Shown in pieces: positions 45,172 through 54,513 of a stretch of 64,000 nt of DNA. The number at the start of each line of letters is the position of its first letter. The stretch's first letter is position 1. A program made the position numbers and the translations under genes. Under the pieces are notes generated by a model. It worked only from the letters and a program-made list of their open reading frames with translations, searched no databases and was not told the DNA's origin. The stretch comes from Fidelibacterota bacterium (lineage in GTDB: Bacteria > Fidelibacterota > Marinisomatia > Marinisomatales > SCKK01), in assembly GCA_022562455.1 (NCBI GenBank), contig JADFPG010000001.1, positions 1-64,000 on the forward strand. The letters run 5' to 3'.

Positions 45172-46488
45172 TTATATATTGGCTATAATTGCATCTGCGA
45201 ACTTAGATGTCGACACTTTTGTTGCCCCTTCCATTTGCCGCTCCAAGTCATAAGTAACTGTCTTTTGAAGGATAGTTTCTTCCATTGCCCGGACAACCAT
45301 ATCAGCCGCATCCTGCCAGCCCAGGTATTCTAACATCATCACTCCCGATAGAATAAGCGAACCGGGATTCACCTTATCCTGACCCGCATATTTAGGTGCT
45401 GTTCCATGAGTTGCTTCGAATAGTGCAACATAATCACCGATATTAGCGCCTGGTGCCAACCCTAATCCACCTACTTGAGCTGCGGCTGCATCCGAAATGT
45501 AATCACCGTTTAGATTTAGAGTACATACCACATCGTATTCATCCGTCCGGGTAAGAATCTGTTGGAACATGGAATCTGCTATTCGGTCTTTCACAATGAT
45601 TCGATTACCTGGATCACCAGCAGGTTTTCCTCCTCTCAAATTTGAAAATGCACCAGGTTTGGTGACAGGTGTGACGCCATCCTCTGCCCTTGTTTCATCC
45701 CACAATTCAGCTTCAGTGATTATCTGATCTCTAAACTCTTCTAATGCCAGTTCATACCCCCAATCTTTAAATGCACCTTCTGTATATTTCATTATATTAC
45801 CTTTATGCATAAGAGTAATAGACTTCCTTCCCCGATCGATGGCATAGTTGATGGCTTTTCTAACAAGGCGTTTTGAACCGAATGGACTGATGGGCTTGAT
45901 GCCAATACCAGACTTTTCACGAATTTCTTTGTTTAAATCATTTTTGATAAACTCGATGATTCTTTCCGCCTCTTCACTCCCGCTTTGCCACTCAATACCT
46001 GCATAAACATCTTCGGTATTCTCACGAAAGATAACAATATCCATTTTCTCCGGGTGTTTAACCGGGGATGGAACCCCTTTCAGCCACCTTACCGGACGAA
46101 CACAAGCATAAAGGTCAAGGAGTTGACGAAGTGAAACATTTAGACTTCGGATTCCCCCACCTACCGGAGTTGTAAGGGGTCCTTTAATGGCAATGTAAAA
46201 TTCTCCGATTGCATCCACAGTCTCCTGAGGCAACCATTCCCCCGTCTTGTCAAATGCTTTTTGACCTGCGAAAACTTCCATCCATGCAATTTTCTTCTTT
46301 CCTTTGTACGATTTATCTACAGCCGCATCCCAAACCCGAACTGAAGCACTCCATAAGTCCGGACCAATTCCATCTCCTTCTATAAATGGAATAATGGGAT
46401 TATCCGGTATAGAAAGAATACCGTTAGTCAGAACTATCATTTCACCTTCTGTTGGAACTTCGATATAATTATACTTTCCCATTTTCAA
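45172..46488 (-). CDS. icd: Isocitrate dehydrogenase (NADP+)
   Basis: 438 residues of the E. coli-type dimeric enzyme. [12 protein letters not shown] is at the N-terminus, [20 protein letters not shown] contains the substrate-binding Ser that is the phosphorylation site in E. coli, and [26 protein letters not shown] and [13 protein letters not shown] are present. It oxidises isocitrate to 2-oxoglutarate in the TCA cycle. The start overlaps the fmdB-type gene by 4 bp. Confidence 0.95.
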   Translation of the reverse strand: MKMGKYNYIEVPTEGEMIVLTNGILSIPDNPIIPFIEGDGIGPDLWSASVRVWDAAVDKSYKGKKKIAWMEVFAGQKAFDKTGEWLPQETVDAIGEFYIAIKGPLTTPVGGGIRSLNVSLRQLLDLYACVRPVRWLKGVPSPVKHPEKMDIVIFRENTEDVYAGIEWQSGSEEAERIIEFIKNDLNKEIREKSGIGIKPISPFGSKRLVRKAINYAIDRGRKSITLMHKGNIMKYTEGAFKDWGYELALEEFRDQIITEAELWDETRAEDGVTPVTKPGAFSNLRGGKPAGDPGNRIIVKDRIADSMFQQILTRTDEYDVVCTLNLNGDYISDAAAAQVGGLGLAPGANIGDYVALFEATHGTAPKYAGQDKVNPGSLILSGVMMLEYLGWQDAADMVVRAMEETILQKTVTYDLERQMEGATKVSTSKFADAIIANI

Positions 46489-46760
46489 TCATCATTACCT
46501 TTCTTTTCTTTTGTATTTTTTATTTTATCTCCACTATTTCCTAACTTTGTAGTTTTTCCTTTTTTTGATTTATCTCCGGCATTTTTGTAATCTGTGATAT
46601 AGAACCCGGAACCCTTAAATATCAAACCTGCACCACCTCCTATCAATCGACGTATCTTTCCTCTACAAAGGGGGCATTCTTTCAACGGCTCATCAGCAAA
46701 ACTTTGTAATTTCTCAAAAATATGTCCGCACTCATTACATTTATATTCGTATGTTGGCAT
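46485..46760 (-). CDS. FmdB-family zinc-ribbon protein
   Basis: 91 residues. [15 protein letters not shown] and LKECPLC give the zinc ribbon (Cys8/11 and Cys29/32). [13 protein letters not shown] follows, then a Lys-rich disordered tail. This is the FmdB regulatory-protein family, small nucleic-acid or protein binding proteins of unknown role. Confidence 0.9.
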   Translation of the reverse strand: MPTYEYKCNECGHIFEKLQSFADEPLKECPLCRGKIRRLIGGGAGLIFKGSGFYITDYKNAGDKSKKGKTTKLGNSGDKIKNTKEKKGNDD

Positions 46761-46913
46761 TACTCTCCTATTATTTTTCTATATCGCCTGTCTGTTGACA
46801 GGCAGGCCTGTCCGACTGCGTCACGCAGGCGGGGAATTTTTCCTCCATCCCGACGCGTCGGGACGAAGGTCACAATGGACTCCCACAGAGAGTCCCGAAA
46901 CTTCGGGACGTAG
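46761..46913. repeat. Composite nested palindromes
   Basis: In 150 bp: CCTGTCTG..CAGGCAGG (about 46789-46806), GCCTG..GCGTCACGCAGGC, the 26-bp text at 46821-46846 that recurs inverted at 56157-56182, TCCCGACGCGTCGGGA (46848-46863) and TCCCGAAACTTCGGGA (46893-46908). Confidence 0.8.
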
Positions 46914-47882
46914 CTATGTTCTTAAAATGGCGCAAATTGCTGCTATATCCACAATATCATCAACACTACAACTCCTGGATAAGTCCATCATAGGCTTATT
47001 CAGTCCTTGTAACAATGGTCCCCATGCTTTAAAACGTCCAAATCTTTGCGCAATCTTATATCCAAGGTTTCCTGCATCCAGATCAGGGAAAATCAAAACA
47101 TTGGCTTCCCCTTTCAGGGGAGAATCAGGCGCTTTTACTTCAGCTACCGATGGAATAATAGCAGCATCAAACTGAAGTTCTCCATCACTTTTGTATTCGG
47201 GATAAGTATCCAAAAAAAGGGTTGCAGCTTTTCGAACTTTATCAACCATTACATGGTTTGCACTCCCTTTAGTAGAATATGAAAGAAACCCGATTTTCGG
47301 TTTTTGTTCAGTCAATTTTTCATGAGTTTGAGTAGAATCATAAGCAATCGTAACAAGCTGCTCAACAGTCGGATTTGGAACTACTCCACAGTCGGCGAAA
47401 GTATAAGATTTGTCTCCATTGGGACTTGTCATTAAAAAACTGCTGGAAACCAGTTCGGATGATTCCGACATCCCGATGAGTTTGATAGCTGCTTTAATCA
47501 CATCACTGGATGATGTTACTGCTCCACAAACACATCCGTCTGCATATCCCTGTTCCACCATCAATGCACCAAAATTCAATGTGTTTTTCATGAACACTTC
47601 AGGTTCGTCGATATCAAGATTTTTTTCTTGATTTATTGTCAAAAAACGATCTTTTAATTTACCAAAGAAATCACAATTTTCCGGATAAAGAATTTCTAAA
47701 TTTTTGGGTAAATCATATTCGTTTATACTATTTATATTTCCGAGAAGGATTACATCAGCAATTCCCAACTCTTTAATCTTTTTTGCTGCAACAACAATTC
47801 TTTTTTCACGTCCTTCAGGAAAAACAAGGGTACGATTTAAGCGAGCCGCCCTATCACGAATTCGCTCCTGAATTGTATTCAA
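46914..47882 (-). CDS. pta: Phosphate acetyltransferase
   Basis: 322 residues, the catalytic PTA_PTB domain alone. LVFPEGREKRIVVAA, GALMVEQGYADGCVCGAV, FADCGVVPNPTVEQL and FLSYSTKGSANH are family blocks. It interconverts acetyl-CoA and acetyl phosphate. No acetate kinase lies nearby. It is followed upstream by coaD with a 4-bp overlap. Confidence 0.93.
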   Translation of the reverse strand: MNTIQERIRDRAARLNRTLVFPEGREKRIVVAAKKIKELGIADVILLGNINSINEYDLPKNLEILYPENCDFFGKLKDRFLTINQEKNLDIDEPEVFMKNTLNFGALMVEQGYADGCVCGAVTSSSDVIKAAIKLIGMSESSELVSSSFLMTSPNGDKSYTFADCGVVPNPTVEQLVTIAYDSTQTHEKLTEQKPKIGFLSYSTKGSANHVMVDKVRKAATLFLDTYPEYKSDGELQFDAAIIPSVAEVKAPDSPLKGEANVLIFPDLDAGNLGYKIAQRFGRFKAWGPLLQGLNKPMMDLSRSCSVDDIVDIAAICAILRT

Positions 47883-48358
47883 TTCTGAAATTTTTCTTTC
47901 AGTTTCACTAATACAATTGGAGGGACAAACTTTTCAATATCACCACCAAGTTGTGCCACTTCCCGAATAACGGTAGAATTTAAATGAGTATATCTTCCAT
48001 GAGGCATAACAAAAACGGTAATAATTTCTTCATTTAGATGCCTGTTCATCCAAGACATTTGAAATTCAATTTCAAAATCAGAAACAAATCTCAATCCACG
48101 AATAAGTACAGTTGCTCCTTTCTTTTTCGCATAGTCAACAATAAGTCCGGAGGTATAGGTTACCTCTACTTGCGATAACGCCTCTGTGGACTTCCTAATC
48201 ATATCTAATCTTTCATCCAATGTAAAGACGGTACTCTTTATTTGATTTACCGCCACAGTAACATAAATCTTTTCAAAAAGTTTACAACTTCTTTCAATGA
48301 TATCCAGATGCCCCATTGTGATGGGATCAAACGTTCCAGGGTAAATTGCCTTTATCAT
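47879..48358 (-). CDS. coaD: Pantetheine-phosphate adenylyltransferase
   Basis: 159 residues. The nucleotidyltransferase motif is YPGTFDPITMGHLDII (TxGH type), with RGLRFVSDFEIEFQMSWMNR and a C-terminal SSTVIRE-like STVIREVA. Fourth step of coenzyme A synthesis. It overlaps rsmD by 4 bp, a very common pairing. Confidence 0.96.
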   Translation of the reverse strand: MIKAIYPGTFDPITMGHLDIIERSCKLFEKIYVTVAVNQIKSTVFTLDERLDMIRKSTEALSQVEVTYTSGLIVDYAKKKGATVLIRGLRFVSDFEIEFQMSWMNRHLNEEIITVFVMPHGRYTHLNSTVIREVAQLGGDIEKFVPPIVLVKLKEKFQN

Positions 48359-48888
48359 GATCTTTTATAGAAGTAGGATATTAATGTATCACCATATTTT
48401 TTTGTAGTAATCGAATTTTCTCTATTCCACTTCTCATATACTGAATATTCAATCACTAATGTACTGCCAATAGTTAAAAGTTTAAATACTGAAGAATACA
48501 AACAATCAAGATCTACCTTATTGTATGGGGGATCCGCAAATATCAAATCATAAGGCAAATTGCTCTTCTTTTTTAAAAAGGATAACACATCTTCCCTAAT
48601 TATTTTGATATTACTTCCATTAAAATGACGACAATTATCTTTCAAAATATTAATTGACCTTATACTTTTATCAACGAATGTTACAGATGAAGCTCCTCGG
48701 CTGATTGCTTCAAATCCAAGAGTACCCACACCTGCGAAAAGATCAAGAACCGTCACACCTGAAAGGTCCGGAAGTGTGTCGAAAATTCCTTTTCTAACCC
48801 ATGATTGAGTTGGACGGATTTGACTTCGATTACCCGTTTTTAGTCTAGTTCCTTTAAAACTACCGGCAATAATCGAAGTATAACTCAC
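48355..48888 (-). CDS. rsmD: 16S rRNA (guanine(966)-N2)-methyltransferase
   Basis: 177 residues. IIAGSFKGTRLKT and RPTQSWVRKGIFDTL at the N-terminus, the SAM loop VLDLFAGVGTLGFEAISRGA and the catalytic FADPPYN are diagnostic of RsmD. It methylates G966 of 16S rRNA. Confidence 0.95.
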   Translation of the reverse strand: MSYTSIIAGSFKGTRLKTGNRSQIRPTQSWVRKGIFDTLPDLSGVTVLDLFAGVGTLGFEAISRGASSVTFVDKSIRSINILKDNCRHFNGSNIKIIREDVLSFLKKKSNLPYDLIFADPPYNKVDLDCLYSSVFKLLTIGSTLVIEYSVYEKWNRENSITTKKYGDTLISYFYKRS

Positions 48889-48905
48889 GGGTTCCCCGAA
48901 TTGAC

Positions 48906-49220
48906 TTATGTGATCAATTTATAGGTTACCAGCTCCTGATCGAAAGCATTCTGATTTTCTTTAATCACACTGTCTTTATACTGTCTTGGTGTTAATTCCT
49001 CTATTTCTGATCTTATATGTGACTTCATATAGAAATACCAAACAAGCGCCAATATCACACATAAAGATATAAGAGCAGCAAGAATTTCCTCTAATCGAAT
49101 CCTGGTGGACTTTTTCTTACTTGGCGTCTCACTCTTTTCAGGTTCCGTTTTTTCCTCAAGTACCTTTTCAACAATGATTTCCTGAAGACCCTGTTCTCCC
49201 ATTATATTTATCTCAGGCAT
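48906..49220 (-). CDS. Single-TM hypothetical protein
   Basis: 104 residues: an acidic/Lys-rich N-terminal half (1-45), one membrane span (about 47-66), then a coiled-coil-like tail with a charged helix. It overlaps the upstream PilM-like gene by 8 bp. Position and topology (one short cytoplasmic part, one span, a short helical outside part) recall PilN of type IV pilus clusters, but the sequence is too short and divergent for a firm call. Confidence 0.55.
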   Translation of the reverse strand: MPEINIMGEQGLQEIIVEKVLEEKTEPEKSETPSKKKSTRIRLEEILAALISLCVILALVWYFYMKSHIRSEIEELTPRQYKDSVIKENQNAFDQELVTYKLIT

Positions 49221-50130
49221 GGTTACCCCTCCGGAGCAGAAGTCCTAGAATATCCACATCCCAGGATCCATTTGAAGAATCCGGGAATTGTACTGTTTTA
49301 CTCTCCATCATACGATATGGATCTACTATTTGTATTTTATTGGTTTCAATACGATTTATCCATTTGTTTAATTGAATATCAGAAAATTCACCAATTAAAA
49401 AAATACTGAATTCTTTTTCCTCCTTATCCTCTCCGACAAAATTAAATATTTGTAGAAATTGGGACATATTTTCTTTGTTCCCCTTGATTTGAGATAACAT
49501 CATTTTCTCATCTTTAACACTGATAATAGCCATGGATTGCAATTCATTATTAATCAGAATTCTACCAAGAAAATGTCTCCCCTCCGGCTCAATAAGGACT
49601 GCTGGAGAATCTACAGTGTCACAACATCCTGCTATTGCCCGTATCGACGATTGCACGGAAGGCTCCACCCAAACCGGGATACTGCCAATCCCATAAACTG
49701 CTTCCTTTATGGATTCTAATACATTCTTTTGGATAACACATAGAAATACCTGCAAGTCATTGTTGCCAGAAATATTTTGGAAAAATGGGACAAGATCATC
49801 CCATATATTGCCATAACGAAGTCTAAGAGTCCACATTAAAAACTCTTCTTTTTCCTTGTCAGTCAAATCTCTATCTACAGAAAGTATATCAGTCTCAATC
49901 CAATTTTCTCCAAGTGATAAATAGATTTCTCTGTCAGGTACAGAAAGAGAATCATTGATAGACTGGAAAAGACTATCAAAGGCAACTTTCAAATCATTCT
50001 CGTTTTTCCCTGAAGCAGCAAGGTTTTCAGGAAGGGGAAAAACTTGAAGTTGATTAATTATGATAGAATGTCCTGATACATCTGCCTGTGCGAATCTGAC
50101 CTGATTATTCTTTATGGAAATAGCTAACAT
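49213..50130 (-). CDS. Hypothetical protein, possibly PilM/actin-fold-like
   Basis: 305 residues, soluble. The start LAISIKNNQVRFAQADVSG resembles the phosphate-1 strand pair of the actin-fold PilM/FtsA group (VGIDIGxxxVKxAxL). EIYLSLGENWIETDILSV, a WVEPS stretch and AVLIEPEGRHFLGRILINNE echo PilM, but key ATP-binding glycines are not evident. With the single-TM protein downstream this would be a pilM-pilN-like pair. Treat as hypothetical. Confidence 0.5.
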   Translation of the reverse strand: MLAISIKNNQVRFAQADVSGHSIIINQLQVFPLPENLAASGKNENDLKVAFDSLFQSINDSLSVPDREIYLSLGENWIETDILSVDRDLTDKEKEEFLMWTLRLRYGNIWDDLVPFFQNISGNNDLQVFLCVIQKNVLESIKEAVYGIGSIPVWVEPSVQSSIRAIAGCCDTVDSPAVLIEPEGRHFLGRILINNELQSMAIISVKDEKMMLSQIKGNKENMSQFLQIFNFVGEDKEEKEFSIFLIGEFSDIQLNKWINRIETNKIQIVDPYRMMESKTVQFPDSSNGSWDVDILGLLLRRGNHA

Positions 50131-50444
50131 TATAATTTAGTCTGATCTAAGCATCAGCGCTTATATTGACATAAAATGTTCGTATCCTGTACGTATTCCG
50201 ATTGTGAGGATGCAAAGAGTAATGGATCGAACCTGACACTTGAATTGTCCACTTAATACTGTATGTGTCCATTCGAAGGGTCCTTCGGACAGAACATTTT
50301 GAGTGAAATCATCCTGAATTATCGAGAAATAGTCGAAATGTCCTTGATAAGAGGTCCCATTTCTGATAGTTTCGCGGATTAAAATATTTACGGATAGTTG
50401 TATACAAAAACCTATTGATTACAAGTCATTCCTAATAATTCAAG
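50131..50444. other. Gap with a possible 41-residue ORF
   Basis: A minus-strand ORF at 50147-50272 reads MDTYSIKWTIQVSGSIHYSL and ends 17 bp before the PilM-like start. It may be a small gene or the tail of a decayed one (confidence about 0.2). A GTCC..GGGTCC..GGAC palindrome (about 50268-50291) overlaps its start. Nothing else seen. Confidence 0.35.
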
Positions 50445-51206
50445 TCAGAACCTGGCCCAACTCTTTTCCCCATTCGTAATTGATCCATGAGAATTAGACC
50501 TGAAAGAAAAAATAAGGTAGCGTCTATCCACATAAGAATCCTTAATAGGACTTTCTACTTTTAAATCACCATCCTCCACATCTATTTCATATAGTTTATT
50601 TGTCAATGGACAGTAAAACATTGAAGAATCCGGCATATAAGAATCATAATAGGAAATAACCTCAACGTGCGAGGAAATAACCGTGTCGTATATACTAATA
50701 AATAAACTGTCATTTAAAAAAGGTCCAACCATATTTAATCGAACAAAAGTCGTGTCAACCGTATTCTGCTCTACATTTTGGGTGAGTACTGTGAAGACAG
50801 TATCGATCAATGTATCTTTCCGACTTTTAATAAATCCAAATGATGTATCATATACCACATCGAAATTTCTAAATATATCAACTTCTACAACTTTGTCATG
50901 TAGATAAATTTTTTGTTTTCCTAAATATGTAGAATCTGCGGTCAATGAATCACGAGCAGCATTAACAACATTCATAGCCCATAGTCCATCATCAGCATTC
51001 TCACCTACAATACGATTATAATAAGAAAGCACCTCATAAATATTTTCCATACGAAAATGACTATCATCCTGAATGGCATCTTCCTCATCCCAGATAACAC
51101 GAGGAGTATAAATGACTACAATTAACATTATTATCCCGACAAGTATTCCTAATTCGAGCAGATCACGAATCCACCATTTATTTACTCTTTTTTTTTGTTG
51201 TTCCAT
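50445..51206 (-). CDS. Single-TM hypothetical protein
   Basis: 253 residues from ATG 51206, preceded by GGGAGAAAGT; an in-frame GTG lies 4 codons up. One membrane span (about 12-34) is followed by a long extracytoplasmic beta-rich part with many Asp/Thr/Tyr residues (FGFIKSRKDTLIDTVFTVL, DSSMFYCPLTNKLYEIDVED). No family recognised. It is 37 bp after comEA. Confidence 0.6.
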   Translation of the reverse strand: MEQQKKRVNKWWIRDLLELGILVGIIMLIVVIYTPRVIWDEEDAIQDDSHFRMENIYEVLSYYNRIVGENADDGLWAMNVVNAARDSLTADSTYLGKQKIYLHDKVVEVDIFRNFDVVYDTSFGFIKSRKDTLIDTVFTVLTQNVEQNTVDTTFVRLNMVGPFLNDSLFISIYDTVISSHVEVISYYDSYMPDSSMFYCPLTNKLYEIDVEDGDLKVESPIKDSYVDRRYLIFSFRSNSHGSITNGEKSWARF

Positions 51207-51242
51207 ACTTTCTCCCACTCGTAATGAAATAATCAGTTACAT

Positions 51243-51692
51243 TTACAGGGTAACTAAATCTCGGATTTTCCCCAACTTTGTCTTGCCAATACCTTTCACC
51301 TTCGTAATATCTTCCACTTTTTTGAAATGACCATGGTCATCTCTGTAAATTATTATCCTTTCTGCAATAGACGGCCCAATGCCAGGAAGGGACATCAATT
51401 CTGTTTTTGTTGAATTGTTTAAATTTACCTTGCCAGTGGGAATAATTGAACTATCTTTCACGTTAATTTCAGTTTTCTCGTTTCCTTGAACTATCTCATC
51501 TTTTAAATTTATATTTTCGTTTTTGATATTAGTAACAATAGCCTCAATCTCCCCTGCCATCTTTGATGCTTCTTCCACATCTAACAGGGTATCAGAAAAC
51601 CATTCTCGCCGAACAAATCCAGTAACCAAACCAACAATCAGAGCGGTAAGTAAAAATCTAAATATCAGTTTTTCCTGCGGTGTCATTGCCAA
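51243..51692 (-). CDS. comEA: ComEA-like helix-hairpin-helix DNA-binding protein
   Basis: 149 residues: an N-terminal span (about 9-25), a linker, and a C-terminal pair of HhH motifs, VNLNNSTKTELMSLPGIGPS and VEDITKVKGIGKTKLGKI. ComEA binds transforming DNA outside the membrane; the fold is also found in other exported DNA-binding proteins. It follows dnaJ immediately. Confidence 0.85.
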   Translation of the reverse strand: MAMTPQEKLIFRFLLTALIVGLVTGFVRREWFSDTLLDVEEASKMAGEIEAIVTNIKNENINLKDEIVQGNEKTEINVKDSSIIPTGKVNLNNSTKTELMSLPGIGPSIAERIIIYRDDHGHFKKVEDITKVKGIGKTKLGKIRDLVTL

Positions 51693-52808
51693 TTATGATT
51701 TTACTTTTCGTACGGATATTTTTTCAGCTCTCCCGTTAGAAGCTTTTAGTTGCTCAAAAAGCGCCTTTTGTTTTTTATTTAAAGAAGTAGGCGTTTTCAC
51801 CTGGATTCGCACGAATTGATCTCCTCTCCGGCTCCCCCTTAGCTGTGTGAAACCTTTTCCACGCATTCTCAAAATCTTACCGGACTGGATGCCTGGTGGA
51901 ATTGTCAATTTAGCTTTTCCTGTAAGGGTTGGTATTTCAACAGCATCCCCGAGAACTGCTTGATAAATAGGAACTTCCAATTCAGTTAATACATCATTCC
52001 CATGGCGTGTAAAATATTTGTGTTCTTTCTCTTCAAAAACAACGTAAAGATCACCTGCTGGTTGACCTCTTTCACCTTTACTACCCTGTCCTGTTAATGT
52101 CATATAATTCCCAGTAGATACTCCCGCTGGAACTTTTATAGTTATTTCCACCTTTTTACTGATACGACCCGCACCGGCGCATTTACGACATGGATTTGAA
52201 ATGATTTCACCCGTCCCATTACAGCGGGGACATTCAGTTACATTAACAAATTGTCCAAGTATAGATCTTGTAACTTGACGCAATTCACCAGAACCATTAC
52301 AGGTAATACACCTGGACGGCATGTGTCCTGAAGCTGCACCCAACCCAATACATTCTTTACATGTTTCGTATCGCTTAACTTTAATTGTTTTGGTGACCCC
52401 CGAGTAAATCTCTTCAAGGTCTACGGGAAGAGAAATTCTTAAATCACCTCCTTTTCGACTTCTACTCCTCGCTCTTCGCCCACCACCAAAAAAGTCTTCG
52501 AATGAGCCGAATCCATCCATAAAGGTGCGCAATGCATCAGAAAGATCGAAGTCCTGAAATCCAAATCCTCCAAAACCACCCGCTTCCTCTATACCTGAAT
52601 GCCCAAACTGATTATATTGTGTTCGTTTTTGGGAATTACTAAGTACCGAATAAGCTTCTGCTGCCTCTTTAAATTGTATTTCTGCCTCATTATTTCCGGG
52701 ATTTCTATCCGGATGATATTTCATTGCCAATTTACGATAAGCCCTTTTAATTTCGGATTCATCAGCGTTTCGATCAACGCCCAATACATCATAGTAGTCT
52801 CGTTTCAT
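51693..52808 (-). CDS. dnaJ: Chaperone DnaJ
   Basis: 371 residues. The J domain (1-~70) has YHPDRN; a Gly/Phe-rich stretch with GFGGFGFQDFD follows. The zinc region has four CxxCxGxG-type repeats (CKECIGLG, CITCNGSG, CPRCNGTG, CRKCAGAG), then the C-terminal substrate-binding domains. It stimulates DnaK, which is not in this window. It overlaps grpE by 4 bp. Confidence 0.96.
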   Translation of the reverse strand: MKRDYYDVLGVDRNADESEIKRAYRKLAMKYHPDRNPGNNEAEIQFKEAAEAYSVLSNSQKRTQYNQFGHSGIEEAGGFGGFGFQDFDLSDALRTFMDGFGSFEDFFGGGRRARSRSRKGGDLRISLPVDLEEIYSGVTKTIKVKRYETCKECIGLGAASGHMPSRCITCNGSGELRQVTRSILGQFVNVTECPRCNGTGEIISNPCRKCAGAGRISKKVEITIKVPAGVSTGNYMTLTGQGSKGERGQPAGDLYVVFEEKEHKYFTRHGNDVLTELEVPIYQAVLGDAVEIPTLTGKAKLTIPPGIQSGKILRMRGKGFTQLRGSRRGDQFVRIQVKTPTSLNKKQKALFEQLKASNGRAEKISVRKVKS

Positions 52809-53386
52809 TTCACAGATTTCTCTTTTTTCTGTTGTCCAGTACTCACCACAACTTTTGCATGTCGAATCACTCTATCCTTATATTGATATCCTTTCTCAAA
52901 CTCTGATATTACTTCGTGTTCTCCGTGCTTTTCAGAAGGTTGCATCATAAGGGCATCATGTAAATCAGGATCAAATTGCGATCCAATTGAGTCAAACGGT
53001 TTTACCCCGACTTCTCTTAAATTCTTCAATAATTTTCCCAATATCATAGTCATACCATCAGCAATGGAAACAACATTCTCCCCCGAATATTCGGGGTCAC
53101 CATTTACCGAATCTAACATTCTTTCCAAGTCATCGATCACAGGAAGAAATAACTTTATTATGTTTTCTCCCTTATATTCCAAAATCCTTATGATTTCACG
53201 GTCTTTCCTTTTGCGATAATTATCAAACTCCGCTTTGAGCCGAAGATGCCGGTTTTCAATATTAGTCAAAGATTCCTTTAACACCTTTATCTCTTTTGTA
53301 AGGAGTACAGTTTCTTTCTTTTTTACCGGCTTTTTCTTTTTAGATGTCGCCGTTTTTTTACTGTTTGTTGATTTTTTAGTCGGCAT
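52805..53386 (-). CDS. grpE: Nucleotide exchange factor GrpE
   Basis: 193 residues. A Lys-rich N-terminus (1-25), long coiled coil (30-~92, RLKAEFDNYRKRKDRE) and C-terminal beta domain (FDSIGSQFDPDLHDALM, GYQYKDRVIRHAKVVVS) fit GrpE. It releases ADP from DnaK. Residues 97-102 (DPEYSG) in the four-helix linker are encoded by a palindrome that also occurs between genes at 15387. Confidence 0.95.
   Translation of the reverse strand: MPTKKSTNSKKTATSKKKKPVKKKETVLLTKEIKVLKESLTNIENRHLRLKAEFDNYRKRKDREIIRILEYKGENIIKLFLPVIDDLERMLDSVNGDPEYSGENVVSIADGMTMILGKLLKNLREVGVKPFDSIGSQFDPDLHDALMMQPSEKHGEHEVISEFEKGYQYKDRVIRHAKVVVSTGQQKKEKSVK
53081..53096. repeat. Intergenic-type palindrome inside grpE
   Basis: CCCCGAATATTCGGGG, perfect over 16 bp and identical with one flanking C to 15386-15402. 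It keeps the reading frame and encodes PEYSG in a loop of GrpE. Confidence 0.85.
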
Positions 53387-53399
53387 TAGATTAATAGTT

Positions 53400-54434
53400 T
53401 TACACCTGCTTTAATACATTTGTTAATAGGGTGATTACCGCATATGCCTGACGGTATGCCATTCTAGTGGGTCCGATAATGCCCATTCGACCATTCAAAT
53501 CGCCTAGTTTAAACTTACTTGTCACAATAGAGCAATCTTGAATTGCCTCTTCTTCATTTTCTTGACCAATCAATGATTCCGTTTCCATTTCACTTAACTC
53601 ATTGGATAATGATTGAATGAAAAATTCATCATTATCCAGAACAGATACCACCGATTGAATAAATTGTGACTCATTGAATTCGGGATTTTGTAACAACAGA
53701 TCTTTATTAGAGGTATATACTTTCCCCTGTTCTTCCGTAATGAAAATAGAATTCACATTCCTGATCAGAAATGATACCAATTCATCCTTGGATACTTCAC
53801 TTTCCTTTAATCGATCACCTATTGTTTGGTGAATTTCCTCGATTGATAGTCCGAGAAGCCGTTCCCTAAGGATTGATGCTGTAAATACTAACTGTGATGA
53901 ACGAATTTCAGATTCGAGTTCGAGTATAATGGATTTTACGTTGTCGGATTGAAAACCCAGTATCAATAATATTTTACCAGAGCTTAACAGGACCAAATCC
54001 AGATCAGTAAGGACAATATTTTGAGAAAGTGAAAAAAAAGCGAATCCAAATAAGTACGAAATCGCAGATAAAGAATCTGCTGTCTTCTGCAAGATTTTTT
54101 CGACATTAAACGCTACTTCCTCAAGCTCCCTTTTGAAATGTAATATCTCGTTTTTTAGCGGGGGTTCTATTTCCATCAATTCGTCCACATAAAACCGATA
54201 TCCAAGGTTAGTTGGAACACGACCGGAAGAGCTATGAAGATGATCTAAAAGACCAACCCCTTCCAGAGAATGTAAGGTGTGACGGATAGAAGCTGTACTC
54301 AAATTTATCTGGAATTTATTCTTCAGCCTAATTGACGGTACGGGTGCAGCATTTTCAATAAAATCTTCAATAACATATTTCAAAATGTTTTTTCCCCTCT
54401 GAGAAAGGTCTGATTTTGTTTCAAATTTTGTCAT
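53400..54434 (-). CDS. hrcA: Heat-inducible transcription repressor HrcA
   Basis: 344 residues with the N-terminal winged helix (LSTASIRHTLHSLEGVGLLDH) and SSGRVPTNLGYRFYVDELM, then a GAF-like domain and the C-terminal MGIIGPTRMAYRQAYAVITLL. HrcA represses heat-shock operons through CIRCE elements. I see no TTAGCACTC-type inverted repeat in the 80 bp upstream of this gene, so autoregulation is not evident here. Confidence 0.94.
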   Translation of the reverse strand: MTKFETKSDLSQRGKNILKYVIEDFIENAAPVPSIRLKNKFQINLSTASIRHTLHSLEGVGLLDHLHSSSGRVPTNLGYRFYVDELMEIEPPLKNEILHFKRELEEVAFNVEKILQKTADSLSAISYLFGFAFFSLSQNIVLTDLDLVLLSSGKILLILGFQSDNVKSIILELESEIRSSQLVFTASILRERLLGLSIEEIHQTIGDRLKESEVSKDELVSFLIRNVNSIFITEEQGKVYTSNKDLLLQNPEFNESQFIQSVVSVLDNDEFFIQSLSNELSEMETESLIGQENEEEAIQDCSIVTSKFKLGDLNGRMGIIGPTRMAYRQAYAVITLLTNVLKQV

Positions 54435-54513
54435 AATCCCATTCTTATAGTTATTAAAAATTAAGATATGGAATATGTAGAATCAAGGTCTTATGTTCGT
54501 CCGGAAGAGCATA

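Noticed and set aside
46914-47882. Phosphate butyryltransferase as an alternative to Pta
   Set aside because: The VEQGYADGCVCGAV and FLSYSTKGSA blocks and the 322-residue length fit Pta better, though substrate cannot be proven from sequence.
54435-54513. CIRCE element upstream of hrcA
   Set aside because: No TTAGCACTC..GAGTGCTAA or close variant found in this space.
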